Below, one piece after another: positions 1 to 5,056 of a DNA stretch of 5,056 bases. Source of the stretch: an uncultured Ruminococcus sp. (lineage in GTDB: Bacteria; Bacillota; Clostridia; Oscillospirales; Acutalibacteraceae); contig CACYBZ010000413.1 of assembly GCA_902772795.1 (NCBI GenBank), positions 1-5,056 on the forward strand, in the 5' to 3' direction. The notes beneath the pieces are model-generated. The model was not told the origin of the DNA. It did no database searches and saw nothing but the letters and a program-made list of their open reading frames with translations. Numbering within the stretch: the first letter of the stretch is position 1; each line of letters begins with the position of its first letter. The position numbers and the translations under genes are program-made.

Positions 1-2
1 AT

Positions 3-173
3 TCTATACACTTTAGTGGGGCTTTCGCGTTGCTCGGTTTTCAGACAGGTGGGCAATGCGAAGGACTTTACATCGTGAACGGGGCAATTGCAAGGCTCCA
101 CGAATTATGTTTAGCGTGGGGTGACAGACTGGGGCAGGAGAAGGAGTTAACCAAATTTGAAATTACAATCTAA
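3..173 (+). CDS. 3' end of an unidentified gene (partial)
   Basis: This frame is open from the window edge for 56 codons and ends with TAA at 171-173. The other two forward frames are broken by stops. The visible C-terminus begins near IHFSGAFALLGFQTGGQCEG and continues through a helix-like stretch (ARLHELCLAWGD) to a charged tail ending EITI. I do not recognise a family. Base composition is about 50% G+C, clearly richer than the genes that follow, which fits a host housekeeping gene or DNA of another origin. The DUF805 gene starts only 21 bp after the stop and no promoter is evident between them, so the two may be co-transcribed. Because the start lies outside the window, length and function cannot be judged. 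It could be a chance open frame in GC-richer DNA, but the residue mix looks protein-like. Confidence 0.5.
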   Translation, partial: SIHFSGAFALLGFQTGGQCEGLYIVNGAIARLHELCLAWGDRLGQEKELTKFEITI

Positions 174-194
174 CAAATAATAATTATTAACAAA

Positions 195-908
195 ATGACA
201 CTAATAGAATCAATCAAAAGATGCATTGGAAAAAAATATTTTTCCACAGAAGGTCGAGCACCATTAAGTGAATACTGGTGGTTTGCACTTTACAACGTTT
301 TAGGAGCTTTCATTGTTTCATCTATAGGCTTTGCCATAAAAGAGAACATTGGAGGTACTTTAATAGCAATATGGGTGATATTTCATCTTTCTCCTAATAT
401 ATGTGTATTTGTCAGACGGCTGCACGACGGGGATCACTCTGGCTGGAACATCTTATGGGGACTTTTAGGAGGCATTGGAGCAATCATTCATTTAATTTTA
501 GTACTTGACAGCGGTACGAAAGGAGTAAACAAATATGGTTCTCCATATCCATATGATGAAGATGACATCAAGCTTACCCCCTATCAGTTTGCCCAGATCA
601 AAGCCCAACTGAATCAAGCATGGCAAGAAAAATACGGAACGCCTTATCCCAATCCCAATGCAACAAGCATTCCCAATGAGCATATGGCCGTATGGTCGGA
701 ATGGCAGGAAAAACAGAATCAGCAACCTATTCAGGAGGAACAGACACAGATTTCAAATGAAAACACGCTTTACAGTCAACAACATCCCTCCAAATCATCC
801 GCCGGATATGGCAATGAGATATGCCCAACTTGCGGGACTCAGATTCATAATTCTGATGCGACCTATTGTTGGAGATGCGGCAGATTCATAAATAACCAAT
901 CTTCATAA
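195..908 (+). CDS. DUF805 family membrane protein with C-terminal zinc ribbon
   Basis: This 237-residue protein has two recognisable parts. Residues 1-120 match the DUF805 (YhaH-like) inner-membrane family. They contain the RxxxSEYWWF element (21-30), the signature PxxxVxVRRLHD-x3-SGW (67-84) and the closing L-DS-x4-x-NKYG block (104-115). Hydrophobic stretches lie at about 31-48, 52-73 and 84-104. Residues 121-205 form a polar linker rich in Q, N and P, with several W and Y residues. Residues 210-228 carry CPTC and CWRC (Cys210, 213, 225, 228), a short zinc ribbon of the kind often attached to bacterial membrane proteins. DUF805 has no established biochemical activity, and the ribbon probably faces the cytoplasm as a binding module. 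The ATG at 195 is chosen because it lies just before the conserved region and follows an AT-rich leader. No Shine-Dalgarno is seen, as is usual in Bacteroidota. The lipoprotein gene follows after 12 bp, implying an operon. The family call is firm; the role is unknown. Confidence 0.93.
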   Translation: MTLIESIKRCIGKKYFSTEGRAPLSEYWWFALYNVLGAFIVSSIGFAIKENIGGTLIAIWVIFHLSPNICVFVRRLHDGDHSGWNILWGLLGGIGAIIHLILVLDSGTKGVNKYGSPYPYDEDDIKLTPYQFAQIKAQLNQAWQEKYGTPYPNPNATSIPNEHMAVWSEWQEKQNQQPIQEEQTQISNENTLYSQQHPSKSSAGYGNEICPTCGTQIHNSDATYCWRCGRFINNQSS

Positions 909-920
909 TCATAATTCAAA

Positions 921-1763
921 ATGAAAACACAAAAGGCCCTAACAATCATTATCGTACTACTTATCGCACTGATAAGCTCATACCCTTTTATTAGTTGTGA
1001 GAATAAGTATTCAAAAGAATTTAAAGAATCAATAAAAAAAGCAAACGACCAATGCCCCTACCCTATTGGTGGTGGTCTGGGCACTTTAAAAGCCATAAAA
1101 ATAGAAGACGGCTATGTTGTATACTATTATTCTTTCGTAGACTCAGACAATGAAATTGTGAATAACTACAAAAAAAACAAGGAATTAATGAAGAAGCAAA
1201 TGGAACTTTCATTCCTTGTACAAAACGGCATAGGAAATAGCAGCGGTACACAGACACTTGACATGCTGATTAATAATAAATGTGGCGTAAAACATGACAT
1301 CGAAACTGAATCAGGAGAGCATTTTGATGTGGTTCTTACTGTTGATGAATTACAAGAAATAAAGAAAGAGTATGAAATGTCTCCTGCCGATGCAATGGCA
1401 GAACTCATGAGAGTTCAAATAGAAATGCAACGGACATCGTTGCCACTAATGCTTGAAGAAGGACTCTACCTCGCTGACATCACAATGGATTCTGATGATC
1501 TATCACGAATATATGAATTGGACGAAAACATATATGACATTGACGAATTTGAAGCTGTCATGAAAGAAATAAAAAAGGGGAGCCTTGACCAAGACGAAAT
1601 AGATCCATCCGAACTGACATTCTACCATCTCTGTAAAATAAGCCATATCGGTCTTAAAGATGTGTTTGTTGGAAAACAGAGCGGAAAAAAATTTGAGCTC
1701 AGGACTTCATCTCATGAAATCCAAGAGAACATCAAACTACCTGCTGTATTTGGACTCAAATAA
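921..1763 (+). CDS. Putative lipoprotein with two tandem copies of one domain
   Basis: This 280-residue protein begins with MKTQ, a hydrophobic core at 7-24 and a lipobox-like FISC ending at Cys26. That fits a signal peptidase II substrate carried on the inner or outer membrane. The E/N residues after Cys are not the strong acidic surface-export motif known in Bacteroidetes, so leaflet placement is open. The mature part looks internally duplicated, with copy A about 36-147 and copy B about 165-271. Each copy starts with a helix followed by a short Pro-containing turn (CPYPIG / SLPLML). Each then has an I-x2-D strand, an aromatic strand followed by D (VVYYYSFVDSD / LSRIYELDEN), and a Lys-rich helix (NKELMKKQME / VMKEIKKGSL). 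A Leu-containing helix with Cys follows (DMLINNKC / YHLCKISHIG), and the copy closes with SG-(E/K)-x-F-(D/E)-x-V/L and an E-(L/I)-Q-E motif. I know no named function. It follows the DUF805 gene by 12 bp and precedes the kinase by 236 bp. A ligand-binding role in the envelope is an inference. Confidence 0.82.
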   Translation: MKTQKALTIIIVLLIALISSYPFISCENKYSKEFKESIKKANDQCPYPIGGGLGTLKAIKIEDGYVVYYYSFVDSDNEIVNNYKKNKELMKKQMELSFLVQNGIGNSSGTQTLDMLINNKCGVKHDIETESGEHFDVVLTVDELQEIKKEYEMSPADAMAELMRVQIEMQRTSLPLMLEEGLYLADITMDSDDLSRIYELDENIYDIDEFEAVMKEIKKGSLDQDEIDPSELTFYHLCKISHIGLKDVFVGKQSGKKFELRTSSHEIQENIKLPAVFGLK

Positions 1764-1793
1764 TTAAAGACAGCCCCATCAAAAAAATGGTTC

Positions 1794-1960
1794 TTCGGGA
1801 ATTCGTGTGGAAAGTTTGACCTGAGTCAAGTTCGATTTAATTCTCCATGCCTGACATGATTCTATATTCATCAATAAGTCAGCGCCTTGCAAGGTCAATA
1901 TACCAAATTGTAGATAAATAACTGAATGCAAGCGGCTTGCAACTCACACGAATTCCTGAA
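1794..1960. repeat. 167-bp inverted-repeat-bounded segment (MITE-like or regulatory)
   Basis: The left arm 1794-1809 (TTCGGGAATTCGTGTG) pairs with the right arm 1945-1960 (CACACGAATTCCTGAA) at 15 of 16 positions, including a perfect 12-bp core (1798-1809 with 1945-1956). As RNA the one mismatch is a G-U pair. Enclosed are a 15-bp palindrome TGCAAGC-G-GCTTGCA (1927-1941), a 10-bp palindrome CCTTGCAAGG (1885-1894) and a small TTGAC/GTCAA stem (1816-1829). The nine bases CAAAAAAAT occur on each side (1780-1788 and 1964-1972). They are low-complexity and sit a few bases away from the arms, so they are only weak candidates for a target duplication. Such a layout fits a small non-autonomous mobile element, or an RNA fold in the leader of the kinase gene. 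The repeat itself is certain; its nature is not. Confidence 0.7.
1881..1942 (+). repeat. Direct repeat of AGCGSCTTGCAA, 50 bp apart
   Basis: AGCGCCTTGCAA at 1881-1892 recurs as AGCGGCTTGCAA at 1931-1942, with 11 of 12 bases identical and a start-to-start distance of exactly 50 bp. Each copy overlaps one of the palindromes inside the inverted-repeat segment. Paired half-palindromic sites at near-integral helical spacing could be regulator-binding sites upstream of the kinase gene, or internal structure of a small mobile element. The sequence alone does not decide between them. Confidence 0.5.
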
Positions 1961-1999
1961 ATACAAAAAAATCATAATATCTTGGAATAAAATCATATA

Positions 2000-3811
2000 A
2001 TGAATAACAAACTAAAAAAGACAGAATTTTCTAATACTTTCTTGAGACATATCACACTAACATCATTATGTCTCATTGTTTCACTTGCTTCACACGCAAA
2101 GAATATCGATTACACCTTTGACAACGTCTTCACCATGTCGGTCTCTGACAAAATGGAACTGAGGGAATCAGATGACCTATATACCAAATTCATGAATGAT
2201 GTCCTAAATGTCAACACAAACGGAGAAGTCATTTTTCAGCTGAAGGATCTAAAAGACATGAATGCTCAAGCACAAAAGTATTATTGCCGCATTATGGTAA
2301 AAATATTTCATGGTGATGACGTATCTGTGTCCTGTTGCAATGACTTTGATTTTACTCAGGAGAACTTGGATGAAATGGTTGATTTAGCATGGCAATACAT
2401 AGAAGAAGACAAACGGCAAATCAAGCAGCATGATCCTAATTTCAATCCCAATGAATATGGATTTTTGGAGCAGCCTAAAGCTACCATTGAAGAGAACTCT
2501 AATGGATTGGCCTATATAAAAGTCCACTATGTAAGGACAGGACTCAACGGTGCCGGCAACGTCTGCGTTGACATGTGTTTCTTTCCTAACAAAGACCAAG
2601 CCTTACTGACATTCTTCAGTTATAGGGAATATGAGAAAGAACTTTGGAACTCTGTACTGACAAATGCCAGGAACTCCATTAACTGGATAAAACGTAATGA
2701 AACCTTCGTTTATCACCCGGCTGAAGAATCATCAACAGACCAAACCTCCCCAAAACAGAAAGCAGACAATTGGTGGATTTGGATTATTCTTGCCCTTGCA
2801 CTAATTGGGCTTGGCCTATATCTTATCTTCAAAAGAAAGAATGACAAACATAATTCTGTCAAAACAATAGACAATAAAAGACAAGACAGCGGCATCGATT
2901 TATTGAAAGAAGGAGAAAAACTGAAAGGAGGACGTTATGAAATCGTAAGGCATATCGCATCTGGCGGATTTGGTAACACCTATGAGGTCAAAGACACGAC
3001 TTTGGACAAACGATGTGCTATAAAAGAATTTTTCATCAAGAGCATCGCCCATAGAGACAACCAGACAAACACAATAACTGTCAGTAACCATACAAACAGA
3101 ACGACGTTTGAAAAATGCAAGGAAAAATTCAAGAAGGAGGCACAACGCCTGATTCATTTCAATAACCAACACATTGTCAAGGTCAGCAACTGGTTTGAGG
3201 AACATAATACCGTTTATTATGTGATGGACTACATTGACGGGAGTTCTCTGAGTGAAAAAATGAAATCACAAAAGCGTCCGTTCACAGAAAAAGAGTGTAT
3301 CGATATTCTCGACCAAATTCTTTCTGCCTTGAAGATTATTCATTCCGAGGGTCTGCTACACATGGACATCAAGCCTGGCAACATAATGATTGACAAGGAC
3401 GGGAAGTGCACCCTGATTGACTTTGGCGCAAGCAAACAAATTGAGCAAAACGGAACTGACTCGACATCCACTTCAGCAGCATACACCCCAGGCTATGCCC
3501 CGCCCGAACAAATCAGCGGTAACAAGGAAAACTGGGGAAGTTGGACAGACCTTTATGCCTTGGGAGCGACTCTATACTATTTGATTTCCAAAAAGCGTCC
3601 ACCTTTGCATGACGAGCTCATCGACAAGAGAGCAGACTTGTTCATCTTTCAGCAAAATGTCTCTCTAGAATTCACAAATTTACTGAAATGTCTGTTAACT
3701 CCCCGTTTCACCGCTCGGCCACAAAGTGTAGAGGAACTTTACAGAATCATGAGCGCGAACAATATTAGATTAGAGACAATAGATTATGACAAAACTAGCA
3801 TAGCTAAGTAA
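2000..3811 (+). CDS. Transmembrane receptor-like Ser/Thr protein kinase
   Basis: This 603-residue protein has an N-terminal signal peptide (hydrophobic core about 17-30, likely cleavage after SHA at 33) and a periplasmic domain of about 34-255. One membrane helix spans about 258-277 (WWIWIILALALIG, then a KRK stop-transfer). A cytoplasmic Hanks-type kinase domain covers about 307-585. Kinase motifs visible are the Gly loop IASGGFGNTYEV (319-330), the ATP-site Lys342 in AIK and the probable helix-C Glu380. The catalytic loop HMDIKPGN has Asp456, Lys458 and Asn461. The metal-binding DFG is at 474-476 and APPEQ at 500-504, with Asp517 in WTDLYALG and Arg573 in ARPQS. All catalytic residues are present, so it should be active. 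HRD is replaced by HMD, making it a non-RD kinase. The activation segment is rich in Ser/Thr (486-496), a plausible autophosphorylation patch. The periplasmic part resembles PsbP/DUF1795-like folds seen in Bacteroidales (FQLKDL, YIKVHYVRTG, FSYREYEKELW), which is inference from memory. The arrangement is the reverse of PASTA kinases, which have the kinase domain first. ATG 2000 is chosen because it gives an intact signal peptide. Confidence 0.95.
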   Translation: MNNKLKKTEFSNTFLRHITLTSLCLIVSLASHAKNIDYTFDNVFTMSVSDKMELRESDDLYTKFMNDVLNVNTNGEVIFQLKDLKDMNAQAQKYYCRIMVKIFHGDDVSVSCCNDFDFTQENLDEMVDLAWQYIEEDKRQIKQHDPNFNPNEYGFLEQPKATIEENSNGLAYIKVHYVRTGLNGAGNVCVDMCFFPNKDQALLTFFSYREYEKELWNSVLTNARNSINWIKRNETFVYHPAEESSTDQTSPKQKADNWWIWIILALALIGLGLYLIFKRKNDKHNSVKTIDNKRQDSGIDLLKEGEKLKGGRYEIVRHIASGGFGNTYEVKDTTLDKRCAIKEFFIKSIAHRDNQTNTITVSNHTNRTTFEKCKEKFKKEAQRLIHFNNQHIVKVSNWFEEHNTVYYVMDYIDGSSLSEKMKSQKRPFTEKECIDILDQILSALKIIHSEGLLHMDIKPGNIMIDKDGKCTLIDFGASKQIEQNGTDSTSTSAAYTPGYAPPEQISGNKENWGSWTDLYALGATLYYLISKKRPPLHDELIDKRADLFIFQQNVSLEFTNLLKCLLTPRFTARPQSVEELYRIMSANNIRLETIDYDKTSIAK

Positions 3812-3974
3812 TTCATCTGTATGGAATACATGTTGTAAAAATATTTCTTGCAAAAATACACAGAGAGACCCTTTTCTTTAAAATAGTTTTCAAGAAACTG
3901 TATGTCCGCCACAACAATAGATTATCAGACAAGATTAAAAGAAAAAGTATAAAAATTCAATAATATTGAATGTA
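3812..3974. other. AT-rich gap after the kinase; only weak hairpins
   Basis: Just after the kinase stop there is a small stem TGTAT/ATACA (3818-3822 and 3826-3830, loop GGA). Further on is AGTTT/AAACT (3885-3889 and 3895-3899). Neither is GC-rich or followed by a proper T-run, so I do not call a terminator. No promoter motif of Bacteroides type is evident. This gap marks the change from the kinase cassette (roughly 40% G+C) to much more AT-rich DNA. Confidence 0.4.
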
Positions 3975-4214
3975 ATGACAATAAGATATAATACATACCT
4001 AAAACTGAAAGAAGCCATAAAAGAGTATAGCTATAATTTGCTATCCGAAAACAAAATAGACAATATTATATATAAACATTTCTTAAAGAAATACAAATTC
4101 ATCATTTTTGAGAACAGTAAAGGCATACTACAAAGATTCTCATTGCCTTACTGGTATTCTGAATCTGAATATAAAGCAGCAAGAAAAGTATTTAAGATAT
4201 TTATTAATCATTAA
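3975..4214 (+). CDS. Small hypothetical protein, very AT-rich orphan
   Basis: An ATG at 3975 opens a 79-residue frame ending at TAA 4212-4214. A TTG at 3966 in the same frame would add three residues, but ATG is preferred. The product is basic and rich in Lys, Tyr and Ile, with a helical start (LKLKEAIKEYSYNLL). A middle region reads YKFIIFENSKGILQRFSLPYWY, then comes a helix-like SEYKAARKVFKIF. There is no signal peptide or clear membrane segment, and no family I recognise. G+C is about 25%, far below the kinase gene, so the segment has probably been acquired or is poorly constrained. The neat domain-like alternation of charged and hydrophobic residues favours a real small protein, but a chance open frame in AT-rich DNA remains possible. 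Confidence 0.45.
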   Translation: MTIRYNTYLKLKEAIKEYSYNLLSENKIDNIIYKHFLKKYKFIIFENSKGILQRFSLPYWYSESEYKAARKVFKIFINH

Positions 4215-4315
4215 TTATCAAAACATTAAACGAAGCATTTTGTCATACAGTAAAGAAGAAAAGGAAAAGAACTAAAAATCGAGGCTTATAATCCATAACA
4301 CTTAATTAAATAATT

Positions 4316-4978
4316 ATGCTTTACAAATATATCATACCATCCGACATACAGGCAGAAATCGACAAACAGAATTACGGAAGAGAAGTATTGGAAAAGTTGG
4401 AAGTATATAAGAAAAGTAAAAGTTCGATAACTGAAATAAATAATGAAAATGAGTTTTTAATTTCAAACGTATGGATTTCTAAATCTCAAAAAAACTCTGG
4501 TCCACGTTATATCTGACATGAACACCGGCTTAGAGAAGCTTGCGTATATGCGTTAAGGAAAGTATATCAACATGATGAGTATGAAAGAAAAGTCAATGAA
4601 AACACAAAGGACAAATGGGTGAATAACAATCCTTTTTCAGATTTATCCTTAGAGGAAATAAACAAGGAGCTAGAGGATATGTTGTCACCTCAAAAGAGGG
4701 AAACATTACCTAGCGAATATAGCATTTATGAAAATAATCATCGTCCGATTGTTTGGGATGAGCTTGTATATGAAAGCGATGAATGGAGGAACAACATTCT
4801 CAAGAAGTCTTATGAGGAGAAAATGACAATAAACAATAGGTTAAAAAAATTTCTTGATGATTATGAAGGTGCTGAACAAAACGGGCATATTTTATCAATC
4901 CAATCTGGAAGTAATGTACTTTATATTCGAGTATGTTCAAAAAACAACAAATTGGAATCATTGTTGCTTCTTTGCTGA
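4316..4978 (+). pseudogene. Hypothetical gene interrupted by one in-frame TGA
   Basis: From ATG 4316 the frame runs 66 codons to TGA at 4514-4516. It then continues in the same frame without another stop for 153 codons to TGA at 4976-4978. The codons straight after the first stop read HEHRLREACVYALRKVYQHD, followed by EYERKVNENTKDKW, and look as protein-like as the rest. This suggests one original protein of about 220 residues. A GTG at 4619 could be taken as the start of a separate 119-residue gene, but coding character extends back through that point to the stop. The product is hydrophilic and charged, with acidic helical segments (LEEINKELEDML; YEEKMTINNRLKKFLDDYE). It has no signal peptide or membrane helix, and I recognise no family. 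The last 24 or so residues (after QSGSNVLYIR) end oddly in LESLLLLC next to a sharp G+C jump, so the 3' end may also be truncated. A single CGA-to-TGA or TGG-to-TGA change would explain the stop. Sequencing error or recoding are alternatives. Confidence 0.6.
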
Positions 4979-5056
4979 AAACGGATGATATCCACCCACC
5001 CAAAACGGGGATATCCGTTCACTTTTTCCGGAGCATAGCCGTTCAATCAGAGATGG
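4978..5056. repeat. Short, roughly 24-bp-period direct repeats at window end
   Basis: AAAACGGATGATATCC (4978-4993) recurs imperfectly as AAAACGGGGATATCC (5002-5016). ATATCCGTTCA (5011-5021) recurs as ATAGCCGTTCA (5035-5045), 10 of 11 identical and exactly 24 bp apart. The ATATCC/ATAGCC cores therefore sit at 4988, 5011 and 5035. G+C is about 50% here against about 35% just upstream. Arrays of this sort occur at the ends of some insertion sequences with multiple transposase sites (the IS21 family is one example), but no transposase is visible and the window stops here. It could equally be a repeat-rich intergenic region. Confidence 0.4.

Larger units (their letters stand above)
1764..1999. other. 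Structured intergenic gap, no convincing promoter or terminator
   Basis: These 236 bases separate the lipoprotein gene from the kinase gene and hold no credible ORF. I looked for the Bacteroides-type promoter pair (TTTG near -33, TAxxTTTG near -7) and found no properly spaced match. I also found no GC stem followed by a T-run that would make a clear terminator. What the gap does hold is an inverted repeat with nested palindromes, described in separate entries. The kinase could therefore be transcribed from an unrecognised promoter here or by read-through from the upstream pair. Confidence 0.6.

Noticed and set aside
156..194. TTTG at 156-159 as the -33 box of a Bacteroides-type promoter for the DUF805 gene.
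   Set aside because: No TAxxTTTG element follows at the right distance, and the box lies inside the upstream open frame.
1780..1972. CAAAAAAAT copies as a definite target-site duplication around the inverted-repeat segment.
   Set aside because: They are low-complexity and separated from the arms by 5 and 3 bases, so they may be coincidental. They are kept only as weak support.
2900..3205. Reverse-strand 101-codon open frame inside the kinase gene.
   Set aside because: It lies antisense to the Gly-loop and Lys region of a clearly real kinase domain and has no recognisable features; it is a shadow frame.
3885..3899. AGTTT/AAACT hairpin as a terminator for the kinase gene.
   Set aside because: A 5-bp A/T-rich stem without a following T-run is too weak.
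4514..4545. Possible selenocysteine recoding at the in-frame TGA, with a small hairpin GCTT/AAGC (4528-4531 and 4536-4539) 11 nt downstream.
   Set aside because: The stem is only 4-5 bp, the protein has no redox-type motif around the TGA, and a simple nonsense mutation explains the data better.
4619..4978. Independent 119-residue gene starting at GTG 4619.
   Set aside because: The same frame is protein-like upstream of this GTG back to the TGA at 4514, so it is better seen as the 3' part of the 4316-4978 gene.
4933..5056. ORF starting at ATG 4933 and open to the window end (41 codons, begins MFKKQQIGIIVASLLK).
   Set aside because: It overlaps the end of the interrupted gene by 46 bp and mostly translates the short repeats. 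It is not supported as a gene without downstream sequence.

Overview
The window looks like chromosomal or genomic-island DNA from a Bacteroidota bacterium, most likely of the Bacteroidales (Bacteroides/Prevotella-like). This is an inference. It rests on moderate-to-low G+C, no clear Shine-Dalgarno sequence before any start, a signal-peptide receptor kinase, a lipoprotein, and a DUF805/zinc-ribbon protein of types common in that group. All genes I can support lie on the + strand.

Layout. Bases 3-173 are an open frame that looks like the 3' end of an unidentified gene, at about 50% G+C. It is followed after 21 bp by a DUF805 membrane protein with a C-terminal four-cysteine zinc ribbon (195-908). 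After a further 12 bp comes a putative lipoprotein built from two copies of the same roughly 105-residue domain (921-1763). The tight spacing suggests one operon. A 236-bp gap (1764-1999) follows. It holds a near-perfect 16-bp inverted repeat about 135 bp apart, which encloses smaller palindromes and a short direct repeat. Next is a 603-residue transmembrane Ser/Thr protein kinase (2000-3811) with a signal peptide, a periplasmic domain, one membrane helix and a C-terminal cytoplasmic kinase domain.

From 3812 to about 4977 the DNA becomes AT-rich and accessory-looking. It carries a small orphan ORF (3975-4214, about 25% G+C) and a 221-codon reading frame (4316-4978) interrupted by one in-frame TGA at 4514-4516. 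It was probably one gene that is now a pseudogene, unless the TGA is an error or is recoded. From 4978 to the end, G+C jumps back to about 50%. Loosely periodic direct repeats (about 24 bp) appear there, which could be the edge of a mobile element.

Working together (inference): the DUF805/zinc-ribbon protein, the duplicated-domain lipoprotein and the receptor kinase resemble an envelope-sensing cassette. In that reading, an exported lipoprotein and a membrane protein accompany a kinase that senses something in the periplasm and phosphorylates cytoplasmic targets. No experimental role is known to me for this combination. It is the best candidate here for an undescribed system.
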